DNA of 64,000 nucleotides, from positions 1,922,001 through 1,986,000 of the forward strand of contig NZ_CP010892.1 in the NCBI RefSeq assembly GCF_000931465.1. Reading direction: 5' to 3'. Under the pieces are notes generated by a model that had not been told where the DNA came from, searched no databases, and was given only the letters and a program-made list of their open reading frames with translations. Position numbers and translations under genes: made by a program. Every line of letters begins with the position of its first letter. The first letter of the stretch is position 1. Positions 36,181-44,414 of this stretch are shown here, in pieces. The DNA is from Pseudomonas sp. MRSN 12121 (lineage in GTDB: Bacteria > Pseudomonadota > Gammaproteobacteria > Pseudomonadales > Pseudomonadaceae).

Positions 36181-37190
36181 TGGCCATGTCCGATCGCTTG
36201 CTCGCTGCCTGGTACGACGGCCATCCCGCGCTGAAGCTGCTGCAGCCCCTGGAGTGGCTCTACCGGCGGGTAGTGGTGCGCAAGCGCGAACGCTTCCTGG
36301 CCGGGGAGAGTGCGGTCTACCAGCCGCCCGTGCCGCTGGTGGTGGTGGGCAACATCACCGTGGGCGGCACCGGCAAGACACCGCTGATCCTGTGGATGAT
36401 CGAACACTGCCAGCGCAGCGGGCTGCGGGTCGGCGTGGTCAGCCGCGGTTATGGCGCCAAGCCGCCGCAACTGCCCTGGCGGGTCGCGGCCGAGCAGGGC
36501 GCCGACGTCGCTGGCGACGAGCCGCTGCTGATCGTCCAGCGTACCGGCGTGCCGCTGATGATCGATCCCGACCGCAGCCGCGCCATCCGCGCCTTGCTGG
36601 CCGCCGAGCCGCTGGACCTGATCCTCTCCGACGACGGCATGCAGCATTACCGCATGGCCCGCGATCTGGAACTGGTGCTGATCGATGCCGCGCGAGGGCT
36701 GGGCAACCGGCGCTGCCTGCCGGCCGGTCCGTTGCGTGAGCCCGTCGAGCGTCTGCAAAGCGTCGACGCGGTGCTGTTCAACGGCGCCAGCGAGGATCGC
36801 GAAGACGGTTTCGCCTTTCGCCTGATGCCCACCGCCCTGGTCAATCTGCAAAGCGGCGAACGCCGCGGGTTTGAGCATTTCGCGCCGGGGCAGGCGGTGC
36901 ACGCGGTGGCCGGCATCGGCAACCCGCAACGTTTCTTCACTACCCTTGAAACGCTACACTGGCGGCCTGTCCCGCATGCTTTCGCCGACCACGCCGAATA
37001 CAGCGCCCAGGCGCTGAGTTTCAGCCCTTCGCTGCCACTGGTCATGACCGAGAAAGACGCGGTGAAGTGCCGTGCTTTCGCGGCTGGCGACTGGTGGTAC
37101 CTGGCGGTGGACGCTGTGCCATCCCCGGCCTTCGTGGCCTGGTTCGATACGCAGCTGATGCGGCTGTTGCCCGCTCGCCTGTTGCCTTAA
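36180..37190 (+). CDS. lpxK: Tetraacyldisaccharide 4'-kinase (lipid A)
   Basis: Phosphorylates lipid A disaccharide at the 4' position, at the inner face of the inner membrane. 336 aa, the usual length. N-terminal hydrophobic/amphipathic region, then P-loop [12 protein letters not shown] (about residues 56-67) and the [10 protein letters not shown] segment. The start at 36180 overlaps the exbD stop; ATG 36186 is a near alternative. It belongs to a cell-envelope operon with kdsB and murB. Confidence 0.96.
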   Translation: MAMSDRLLAAWYDGHPALKLLQPLEWLYRRVVVRKRERFLAGESAVYQPPVPLVVVGNITVGGTGKTPLILWMIEHCQRSGLRVGVVSRGYGAKPPQLPWRVAAEQGADVAGDEPLLIVQRTGVPLMIDPDRSRAIRALLAAEPLDLILSDDGMQHYRMARDLELVLIDAARGLGNRRCLPAGPLREPVERLQSVDAVLFNGASEDREDGFAFRLMPTALVNLQSGERRGFEHFAPGQAVHAVAGIGNPQRFFTTLETLHWRPVPHAFADHAEYSAQALSFSPSLPLVMTEKDAVKCRAFAAGDWWYLAVDAVPSPAFVAWFDTQLMRLLPARLLP

Positions 37191-37214
37191 ACCCTTTCTA
37201 TCCAGGGAATTCTC

Positions 37215-37400
37215 ATGGACACCAAACTGCTCGATATCCTCGCTTGCCCGATCTGCAGGGGACCGCTGAAGCTCAGCGCCGACAAGACCGAGCTGATCAG
37301 CAAGGGCGCAGGCCTCGCCTATCCGATTCGCGACGGCATCCCGGTCATGCTGGAAAGCGAGGCCCGCACCCTCAGCACCGACGAGCGCCTGGATAAATGA
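37215..37400 (+). CDS. ycaR: Trm112/YcaR-family small zinc-ribbon-like protein
   Basis: 61-aa protein with a CPIC half-site near the N-terminus (residues 11-14) and the [11 protein letters not shown] segment typical of the family. The second CxxC pair of full zinc ribbons is absent, as is common in the bacterial YcaR proteins. It sits between lpxK and kdsB, as in many gammaproteobacteria, and overlaps kdsB by 4 bp. Biochemical role not established. Confidence 0.92.
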   Translation: MDTKLLDILACPICRGPLKLSADKTELISKGAGLAYPIRDGIPVMLESEARTLSTDERLDK

Positions 37401-38161
37401 CCACAGCCTTTACCGTTGTCATTCCGGCGCGTTTCGCCTCCACCCGCCTGCCCGGCAAACCGCTGCAACTGATCGCCGGCAAGCCGATGATCCAGCACGT
37501 CTGGGAACAGGCCCGCAAGAGCGCCGCCCAGCGTGTGGTGGTGGCCACCGACGACGCGCGGATCGTCGAGGCATGCCAGGGTTTCGGCGCCGAAGCGGTA
37601 CTGACCCGCGAGGACCATAATTCGGGCACCGATCGCCTGGCGGAAGTCGCCACTTTGCTGGGGCTTGCCGCGGATGCGATCGTGGTCAACGTCCAGGGCG
37701 ACGAACCCTTGATCCCGCCGGCGGTGATCGACCAGGTGGCCGCCAACCTCGCGGCGCACACCGAAGCGCGAATGGCCACCCTGGCCGAGCCGATCGAAGA
37801 CGTCGAGACCCTGTTCAATCCGAACGTGGTCAAGGTGGTCAGCGACCTCAACGGGCTGGCCCTGACCTTCAGTCGCGCCACCTTGCCCTGGGCCCGGGAC
37901 GCCTTTGCGAAAAGCCGCGACCTGCTGCCGGCCGGCGTGCCTTATCGCCGTCATATCGGCATTTATGCCTACCGTGCCGGTTTCCTGCACGACTTCGTCG
38001 GCTGGGGCCCGTGCTGGCTGGAGAACACCGAGTCGCTGGAGCAGCTGCGAGCCCTGTGGCACGGCGTGCGCATCCACGTCGCCGATGCCCTGGAAGCGCC
38101 GCCGGCTGGCGTCGATACCGCCGAAGACCTTGAGCGCGTTCGTCGCCTGCTGGAGGCCTGA
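37397..38161 (+). CDS. kdsB: 3-deoxy-manno-octulosonate (Kdo) cytidylyltransferase
   Basis: Makes CMP-Kdo for lipopolysaccharide core synthesis. 254 aa. N-terminal nucleotide-binding motif [14 protein letters not shown], then VVVATDD and [12 protein letters not shown], and the substrate loop [11 protein letters not shown]. Overlaps ycaR upstream and, by 1 bp, the phosphatase gene downstream. Confidence 0.97.
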   Translation: MTTAFTVVIPARFASTRLPGKPLQLIAGKPMIQHVWEQARKSAAQRVVVATDDARIVEACQGFGAEAVLTREDHNSGTDRLAEVATLLGLAADAIVVNVQGDEPLIPPAVIDQVAANLAAHTEARMATLAEPIEDVETLFNPNVVKVVSDLNGLALTFSRATLPWARDAFAKSRDLLPAGVPYRRHIGIYAYRAGFLHDFVGWGPCWLENTESLEQLRALWHGVRIHVADALEAPPAGVDTAEDLERVRRLLEA

Positions 38162-38625
38162 TGCGGGTTCTGTTTGTCTGCCTGGGCAATATCTGCCGGT
38201 CGCCGACGGCGGAGGGCGTGTTGCGTCACAAGCTGCGCGAAGCGGGGTTGGCCGAGCGGATCGAAGTCGCCTCCGCGGGAACCGGCGAATGGCACATCGG
38301 CAAGGCGCCGGACAAGCGCAGCCAGCGTGCAGCCCTGCGGCGCGGTTATGACCTGTCGGCCCAGCGCGCCCGGCAGGTCAGCAGCGAGGACTTTGCCCGC
38401 TACGACCTGATCCTGGCGATGGACGAAAGCAACTTGCGCAACCTCAAGGCGCTGCAACCGGCGCAGGGCAAGGCCGAGCTGGATCTGTTCCTGCGGCGCT
38501 ACGAGGCGGCGGTGAACGAGGTGCCGGATCCTTATTACGACGGCGAGCAGGGTTTCGAGCAGGTACTGGACCTGATCGAGTACGCCAGCGACCGGCTGGT
38601 GATCGAGCTGAAGGGGCGGCTATGA
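38161..38625 (+). CDS. Low-molecular-weight protein tyrosine phosphatase
   Basis: 154-aa cytosolic phosphatase with the P-loop CLGNICRSP at residues 7-15 and the general-acid loop DPYYDGEQGF near residue 121. Homologues act on bacterial tyrosine kinases of polysaccharide export. Its place in the kdsB-murB operon is conserved in Pseudomonas. It overlaps murB by 4 bp (ATGA). Confidence 0.95.
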   Translation: MRVLFVCLGNICRSPTAEGVLRHKLREAGLAERIEVASAGTGEWHIGKAPDKRSQRAALRRGYDLSAQRARQVSSEDFARYDLILAMDESNLRNLKALQPAQGKAELDLFLRRYEAAVNEVPDPYYDGEQGFEQVLDLIEYASDRLVIELKGRL

Positions 38626-39641
38626 GCTTGCATCTGCAATCCGGGGTTTCCCTCAAGCCGTTCAACAGCTTCGGGGTCGATGTGCGTGCGCAGCTGTTCG
38701 CCGAAGCCCACAGCGACGCCGACGTGCGTGAGGCGCTGGCCTACTCGGCCGAGCATCGACTGCCGTTGCTGGTGATCGGTGGCGGCAGCAACCTGCTGCT
38801 GACCGGCGATATCCAGGCGCTGGTATTGCGCATGAGCAGCCGCGGCATACGCCTGCTGAGCGACGATGGCCAGCGGGTGGTGGTCGAGGCCGAGGCCGGC
38901 GAGACCTGGCATCCCTTCGTGCTGTGGACTCTGGAGCAGGGGCTGTCCGGCCTGGAAAACCTCAGCCTGATCCCGGGCACCGTGGGCGCTGCGCCGATGC
39001 AGAACATCGGCGCCTACGGGGTCGAGATCAAGGATGTGTTCGCCGGCCTGACCGCGCTGGACCGGCAGAGCGGCGAGCTGCGGGATTTCAGCCTGGAAGA
39101 ATGCCGGTTCGCCTACCGCGACAGTCTGTTCAAGCAGCAGGCCGGTCGCTGGCTGATCCTGCGGGTGCGTTTCGCGTTGGCCCGCAGCCAGCACCTGCAC
39201 CTGGAGTACGGCCCGGTGTGCCAGCGCTTGAGCGAGCAGGGCATCGAGCACCCGACCGCGACCGATGTCAGTCGCGCCATCTGTAGCATCCGCAGCGAAA
39301 AGCTGCCGGATCCGGCGGTGCTGGGCAATGCCGGCAGCTTCTTCAAGAATCCGGTGGTGCCCGCCGCCCTGGCGGCCCGGATTCGCCAGCAACATGCCGG
39401 GCTGGTGGGCTATCCCCAGCCGGACGGGCAAGTGAAGCTGGCGGCGGGCTGGCTGATCGAGCAGGCCGGCTGGAAAGGCTTTCGCGAGGGTGATGCCGGG
39501 GTTCATCGCCTGCAGTCGCTGGTGCTGGTCAATCATGGCCAGGCCACGGGCTTGCAGCTGTTGAGCCTGGCGCAAAGGATCCAGAAGGATATCGCCGAGC
39601 GCTTCCAGGTCGAGCTGGAGATGGAACCCAATCTCTATTGA
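38622..39641 (+). CDS. murB: UDP-N-acetylenolpyruvoylglucosamine reductase
   Basis: NADPH- and FAD-dependent reductase making UDP-MurNAc for peptidoglycan. 339 aa, type I MurB. FAD motif LVIGGGSNLLLTG (about residue 46), IPGTVGAAPMQNIGAYGVE, the catalytic Ser in NAGSFFKNP, and a C-terminal Glu region. It is the last gene of the envelope operon and is followed by a terminator at 39679. Confidence 0.97.
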   Translation: MSLHLQSGVSLKPFNSFGVDVRAQLFAEAHSDADVREALAYSAEHRLPLLVIGGGSNLLLTGDIQALVLRMSSRGIRLLSDDGQRVVVEAEAGETWHPFVLWTLEQGLSGLENLSLIPGTVGAAPMQNIGAYGVEIKDVFAGLTALDRQSGELRDFSLEECRFAYRDSLFKQQAGRWLILRVRFALARSQHLHLEYGPVCQRLSEQGIEHPTATDVSRAICSIRSEKLPDPAVLGNAGSFFKNPVVPAALAARIRQQHAGLVGYPQPDGQVKLAAGWLIEQAGWKGFREGDAGVHRLQSLVLVNHGQATGLQLLSLAQRIQKDIAERFQVELEMEPNLY

Positions 39642-39678
39642 TCCCGCTCTGTTGAGCTACGCTGGAAACACCCCAGAG

Positions 39679-39716
39679 AAGCCTTGCACGGTTCACCCCT
39701 TGCAAGGCTTTTTTGT
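39679..39716 (+). terminator. Terminator after murB
   Basis: AAGCCTTGCA and TGCAAGGCTT with a 12-nt loop and a T-run. Confidence 0.9.
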
Positions 39717-39894
39717 TAACGGCGACTTAACCTGGCTGCCTGACAATGCAACTATTTGTCCCCCAAAGGCCCGGTGAAGACGCCTGCGTCGTCATAAGAG
39801 AGCCCATTAGCCTGAGTCGATCTGCTTGCACCAGTCGTTGTACCCAACGGCAGATTGCTCGACCCCATAAACGAAAAAATATGCGGGCGTGCCC

Positions 39895-40365
39895 ATGATT
39901 ACCCTGAAACTCAACGGTCAAGATCATCAACTGGATGTCACCGAGGACATGCCGCTGCTCTGGGCTATCCGCGACGTGGCGGGTTACAACGGCACCAAGT
40001 TCGGGTGCGGCATGGGCCTGTGCGGCGCGTGCACCATTCATATCGACGGTGCGCCGGCGCGCAGTTGCATCACGCCGATCGGCTCGGTGGTCGGGCAGAA
40101 CGTCAGCACCATCGACAACCTGCACAGCGACCCGATCGGCAAGGTCGTGCAGCAGGCCTGGCTGGACACCGCGGTCGCCCAGTGCGGCTACTGCCAGGGT
40201 GGGCAGATCATGTCAGCCACCGCCTTGCTCAAGACCCATCCCAACCCCAGCGACGAGCAGATCGAAGAGGCCATGGTCGGCAACATCTGTCGCTGCGGCA
40301 CCTACAACCGGATCAAGACCGCGATCCGCCAGGCGTCCAGCCACCTGCAGGAGGCCAAGGCATGA
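39895..40365 (+). CDS. 2Fe-2S subunit of a molybdenum hydroxylase
   Basis: Electron-transfer subunit (156 aa) of an isoquinoline/aldehyde-oxidoreductase-type molybdenum enzyme. The plant-type cluster Cys are in KFGCGMGLCGACTIHI, and the second helical cluster has CGYCQGG and CRCGTYNRI. ATG 39895 is preferred over GTG 39889; neither has a strong Shine-Dalgarno. It overlaps the large-subunit gene (ATGA). It has no signal of its own, so it should be co-exported with the large subunit. Confidence 0.93.
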   Translation: MITLKLNGQDHQLDVTEDMPLLWAIRDVAGYNGTKFGCGMGLCGACTIHIDGAPARSCITPIGSVVGQNVSTIDNLHSDPIGKVVQQAWLDTAVAQCGYCQGGQIMSATALLKTHPNPSDEQIEEAMVGNICRCGTYNRIKTAIRQASSHLQEAKA

Positions 40366-42680
40366 GCCGCTTGCCGAACGATTTCGCCCTGAGCAACCTC
40401 AGCCGCCGTGGCTTTCTCAAGGGCGTCGGCGCCACCGGCGCGCTGGTGCTGGCGGCCAGTTGGGGTTGGCGGGATGCATTGGCCGAAGAGAAGAAATTCG
40501 GCGCCGATGGCATGCCCCATGGCTGGGTCGACGACCCGAAGGTGTACCTGAGTATCGCCGCCGACGGCAGTGTGACCGTGGTCTGCAACCGCTCGGAAAT
40601 GGGCCAGGGCGTGCGCACCAGCCTGAGCATGGTGGTCGCTGACGAACTGGAGGCCGATTGGGCGCTGGTGAAGGTCCGGCAGGCGCCGGGCGACGAGGAG
40701 ATTTTCGGCAACCAGGACACCGACGGTTCCCGCAGCATGCGCCACTGGTACGAACCGATGCGCCGCTGCGGCGCGGCCGCGCGGACCATGCTCGAACAGG
40801 CCGCGGCCGATCAGTGGAAGGTGCCGCTGGGCGAGTGCCGGGCCCACCTGCACAAGGTGGTTCACCAGCCTTCGGGCCGCGAGCTGGGCTATGGCGCCCT
40901 GGCCGGCGCGGCGAGCGCCCTGGCGGTGCCGGCCCGGGATAGCTTGCGTCTCAAGCAGCCCGGGGAGTTTCGCTACATCGGCAAGGAAGGCACCCGCGCC
41001 ATCGATGGCGCGGATATCGTCAATGGCCGGGCGGTCTACGGCGCCGATGTGCATATCGACGGCATGCTCTTCGCCACCGTGGCGCGCCCGCGGGTGTATG
41101 GCGGCCAGGTCAAATTCGTCGATGACAGCGCGGCGCTGAAAGTCCCCGGTGTGATCAAGGTGGTACGCATCGACAGTCGCCCCCTGCCTTCCGAGTTCCA
41201 GCCGCTGGGCGGCGTGGCGGTGCTCGCGAGCAATACCTGGGCGGCGATCAAGGGGCGCGAGGCGCTGAAGATCGAATGGGATGACGGCGCCAACGCCGGG
41301 TACGACTCGATTGCCTATCGCAAGGAACTGGAGGCCGCGGCGCTCAAGCCGGGCAAGGTGGTGCGCAACACTGGCAATATCGACCAGGCCATGAGTGGCG
41401 CCGACAGCAGCCTGGAGGCCTCCTATTATCTGCCGCACCTGGCGCAGGCGCCGATGGAGCCGATGGTCGCCGTGGCGCGTTTCCAGGACGGCCATTGCGA
41501 AGCCTGGGCGCCTAGTCAGGCACCCCAGGTGACCCGCGAACGCATCGCCGAGCGCCTGGGCATTGCCTTCGACAAGGTAACGGTCAACATCACCTTGCTC
41601 GGCGGTGGCTTCGGGCGCAAATCCAAGCCCGACTTCGTCATTGAAGCCGCGATCCTCGCCAAGGAAGTGCCAGGCAAGGCCGTGCGGGTGCAATGGACCC
41701 GCGAGGACGACCTTCACAACTCCTACTTCCACACGGTGTCGGCGGAATACCTCAAGGCCGGCCTGGGCAAGGACGGCCTGCCATCCGCATGGCTGCACCG
41801 CACCGTGGCGCCGAGCATCACGGCGTTGTTTGCCCCGGGCATGAACCATGAGGCGGCGTTCGAACTGGGCATGGGCTTTACCAACATGGCCTATGCGATT
41901 CCCAACGTGCGCCTGGAGAACCCCGAGGCCGCCGTCCATACCCGGGTTGGCTGGTATCGCTCGGTGTCGAACATCCCGCATGGTTTTGCTATCCAGAGCT
42001 TCGTCGACGAACTGGCCCACAAAGCCGGTGAGGACCCGCTGCAGTACCAGCTCAAATTGCTCGGACCGGATCGCAAGATCGACCCGCGGACCCTGAGCGA
42101 AGAGTGGAACTACGGTGAGTCGCCGGAACGCTACCCGATCGACACCGGGCGGATGCGCGGCGTGCTCGAGACGGCCGCCAAGGCGGCGGGCTGGGGTCGC
42201 AGCCTGCCCAAGGGGCGCGGCCTGGGGCTGGCGGTGCATTACAGCTTCGTCACCTATGTGGCGGCGGTGATCGAGGTCGAGGTCAAGGACGATGGCACCC
42301 TGATTGTGCACAAGGCCGATATCGCCGTGGACTGCGGCCCGCAAATCAACCCCGAACGTATCCGCTCGCAGTTCGAGGGCGCCTGTGTGATGGGCCTGGG
42401 CAACGCGGTGGTGGGAGAGATCAGCTTCAAGGACGGCAAGGTCCAGCAGGACAACTTCCACATGTATGAAGTGGCGCGCATGTCCCTGGCGCCGAAGGAA
42501 GTGGCCGTGCATCTGGTGACGCCGCCAGGCGAGGTGCCGCTGGGCGGGGTCGGCGAGCCGGGCGTGCCGCCTATCGCGCCGGCGCTGTGCAATGCGATCT
42601 TCGCCGCCACCGGCAAGCGCATCCGCAATCTGCCGGTGCGTTACCAGTTGCAAGGCTGGCAACAGGCGGCGAAGGCCTGA
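40362..42680 (+). CDS. Tat-exported molybdopterin-binding subunit (IorB/aldehyde oxidase type)
   Basis: Catalytic subunit, 772 aa, binding a molybdopterin cytosine dinucleotide. N-terminal Tat signal with SRRGFLK (residues about 14-20) and a hydrophobic stretch, so the enzyme is folded and exported to the periplasm. Molybdenum-site motifs are GGGFGRKSKPDF (about residue 412) and, near the end, GVGEPGVPPIAPAL with the catalytic Glu. Substrates of relatives include N-heterocycles and aldehydes; which one applies here is unknown. It overlaps xdhC (TGATG). Confidence 0.93.
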   Translation: MSRLPNDFALSNLSRRGFLKGVGATGALVLAASWGWRDALAEEKKFGADGMPHGWVDDPKVYLSIAADGSVTVVCNRSEMGQGVRTSLSMVVADELEADWALVKVRQAPGDEEIFGNQDTDGSRSMRHWYEPMRRCGAAARTMLEQAAADQWKVPLGECRAHLHKVVHQPSGRELGYGALAGAASALAVPARDSLRLKQPGEFRYIGKEGTRAIDGADIVNGRAVYGADVHIDGMLFATVARPRVYGGQVKFVDDSAALKVPGVIKVVRIDSRPLPSEFQPLGGVAVLASNTWAAIKGREALKIEWDDGANAGYDSIAYRKELEAAALKPGKVVRNTGNIDQAMSGADSSLEASYYLPHLAQAPMEPMVAVARFQDGHCEAWAPSQAPQVTRERIAERLGIAFDKVTVNITLLGGGFGRKSKPDFVIEAAILAKEVPGKAVRVQWTREDDLHNSYFHTVSAEYLKAGLGKDGLPSAWLHRTVAPSITALFAPGMNHEAAFELGMGFTNMAYAIPNVRLENPEAAVHTRVGWYRSVSNIPHGFAIQSFVDELAHKAGEDPLQYQLKLLGPDRKIDPRTLSEEWNYGESPERYPIDTGRMRGVLETAAKAAGWGRSLPKGRGLGLAVHYSFVTYVAAVIEVEVKDDGTLIVHKADIAVDCGPQINPERIRSQFEGACVMGLGNAVVGEISFKDGKVQQDNFHMYEVARMSLAPKEVAVHLVTPPGEVPLGGVGEPGVPPIAPALCNAIFAATGKRIRNLPVRYQLQGWQQAAKA

Positions 42681-43675
42681 TGGACAGTGTCGACCTGAAT
42701 GTCCTGCGCAGCGTGCTGGAGTGGCGCCGCGCGGGGCAGCGCGTGATGTTGTACAGCGTGGTCCAGACCTGGGGCAGTGCGCCGCGTCCGCCCGGCGCCA
42801 TGCTGGCGTTGCGCGGCGACGGCGTGGTGATCGGTTCGGTCTCGGGTGGCTGTATCGAGGACGATCTGATTGCCCGTCTGCACGATGGTCGCCTGCCTGA
42901 GGAGGGACCGCCGGTGCAACTGGTGACTTACGGGGTGACTCGCGAGGAGGCGGCGCGTTTTGGCCTGCCATGCGGCGGCACCCTGCGCCTGACCGAGGAA
43001 CGGGTCGGCGACCCGGCCTGGGTCGCCGAGTTGCTGGCCCGCTGCGAAGCCCATGAGATCGTTGCCCGGGAGTTGCACCTGGGCAGTGGCGAAGTGCGGT
43101 TGAGCGCGGCCGGCAAGACCGATGTGCTGAGCTTCGATGGCGAGACCTTGCGGGCGATCTACGGTCCGCGCTGGCGTTTGTTGCTGATCGGTGCCGGGCA
43201 ATTGTCGCGGTACGTGGCGCAGATGGCGCGCTTGCTGGATTTCGAAGTGCTGATCTGCGACCCGCGCAAGGAGTTCGTCTACGGCTGGGAGGAGGGGCAC
43301 GGGCGGTTTGTGCCGGGAATGCCGGACGAGGCTGTGCTGAGCATCGAGACCGACGAGCGGACGGCCATCGTCGCGCTGACTCATGACCCCAGGCTGGACG
43401 ACATGGCGTTGCTGACCGCGCTCAACTCCCGGGCGTTCTATGTCGGCGCGCTGGGATCGCGAGTCAACAGTCGGAAGCGACGGGAGAATCTGGCGCTGCT
43501 GGGGTTGGAGCCACAGGCCATCGAGCGCTTGCACGGGCCGATCGGCCTGCCTATCGGCAGCCACACACCGCCCGAAATTGCCCTGTCGGTAATGTCGGAG
43601 ATCGTCGCGATCAAGAATGGTATCGACCCGTCGCAGAAAAAAACCTTGGCGGTGGCCGAGCAGGTGGGCGCTTGA
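42680..43675 (+). CDS. XdhC/CoxI-family molybdenum-hydroxylase maturation factor
   Basis: 331-aa chaperone thought to insert or sulfurate the molybdenum cofactor. N-terminal CoxI block with SVSGGCIEDDL, then a C-terminal Rossmann domain (LIGAGQLSRYVAQ, about residue 173) and LGSRVNSRKRRENL. The start overlaps the large-subunit stop. It serves the two upstream enzyme genes. Confidence 0.93.
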   Translation: MDSVDLNVLRSVLEWRRAGQRVMLYSVVQTWGSAPRPPGAMLALRGDGVVIGSVSGGCIEDDLIARLHDGRLPEEGPPVQLVTYGVTREEAARFGLPCGGTLRLTEERVGDPAWVAELLARCEAHEIVARELHLGSGEVRLSAAGKTDVLSFDGETLRAIYGPRWRLLLIGAGQLSRYVAQMARLLDFEVLICDPRKEFVYGWEEGHGRFVPGMPDEAVLSIETDERTAIVALTHDPRLDDMALLTALNSRAFYVGALGSRVNSRKRRENLALLGLEPQAIERLHGPIGLPIGSHTPPEIALSVMSEIVAIKNGIDPSQKKTLAVAEQVGA

Positions 43676-44265
43676 GCGAATGGCCGTGCGTGGTGATCCT
43701 GGCGGCGGGGCAAGGCAGTCGTTATCGCCAAGTGGCCGGGGCCGGGCAGGACAAGTTGCTGGCGCCGTGCCGCGGACGGGATGCGGTGGTCAGGCCGGTG
43801 CTCGAGCAGGTGCTGTCGAATCTGCCAGCATCGCTTGCTCGCAGGGTCCTGGTGACCACGGCGGACCGGCCCGAGGTGAAAGCCCTGGCTGAGGCGTATG
43901 GCTGCCAGGTGGTGCTCCTGGACTCACCCGGCATGGGTGACAGCCTGGCTGCCGCCGTTGCAGCCTGCGCCGACGCCAGGGGCTGGCTGGTGCTGCTGGG
44001 GGACATGCCCTTTATCCAGCCGTCGAGCATCGAGCTTGTGGCGCAAGGGCTGGGCGAGCGGACGATTCGGGTGCCGGTGCATGGCGGGACCTATGGCCAT
44101 CCGGTGGCCTTTGGCACGGCCCTTGGGCCTGCGTTGCAGGGGTTGTCCGGGGATCGAGGGGCCAGGCCGCTATTTGCCTTGGGCCAGGTGGTCGAAGTGG
44201 CGTTGGAGGACGCGGGAGTGTTGTGGGATGTGGATGTGCCGCAGGCGCTGGTTTTTAGCGGCTGA
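43672..44265 (+). CDS. MocA/MobA-like molybdenum cofactor nucleotidyltransferase
   Basis: 197-aa nucleotidyltransferase, probably transferring CMP to molybdopterin for the upstream enzyme. N-terminal motif VILAAGQGSRY and metal Asp in LLGDMPFIQP. The likely start is TTG 43672, overlapping the xdhC stop by 4 bp; the next GTG would cut the first beta-strand. The cytidylyl (MocA) rather than guanylyl role is inferred from the neighbouring hydroxylase. Confidence 0.87.
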   Translation: MSEWPCVVILAAGQGSRYRQVAGAGQDKLLAPCRGRDAVVRPVLEQVLSNLPASLARRVLVTTADRPEVKALAEAYGCQVVLLDSPGMGDSLAAAVAACADARGWLVLLGDMPFIQPSSIELVAQGLGERTIRVPVHGGTYGHPVAFGTALGPALQGLSGDRGARPLFALGQVVEVALEDAGVLWDVDVPQALVFSG

Positions 44266-44320
44266 AGCCTGGGCAGGGGGGAGCAGGGGCAGGCTTGGGC
44301 CTGTATGACGGCGACGCCGT

Positions 44321-44349
44321 TCCTGTGGGCGTGAGCTTGCCCGCGATGC
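44321..44349. repeat. Single REP-like half-element
   Basis: A CCTGTGGGCGTGAGC stretch followed by TTGCCCGCGAT matches the arm of the REP at 2810-2860, but no facing partner is present. Confidence 0.6.
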
Positions 44350-44364
44350 TTTCGAAACCGCTAT

Positions 44365-44402
44365 AAAAAAGCCCCGCCTGGGTGACCAGGCGGGGCTTTT
44401 TA
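44365..44402. terminator. Bidirectional terminator, mocA-like / rne
   Basis: A-run, GCCCCGCCTG, 6-nt loop, CAGGCGGGGC, T-run, between convergent genes. Confidence 0.92.
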
Positions 44403-44414
44403 TCGGCTCAGGAA

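Noticed and set aside
40302..42971. An 889-aa minus-strand frame opposite the molybdenum hydroxylase
   Set aside because: No family resemblance; the plus-strand enzyme has cofactor motifs and coupled neighbours.
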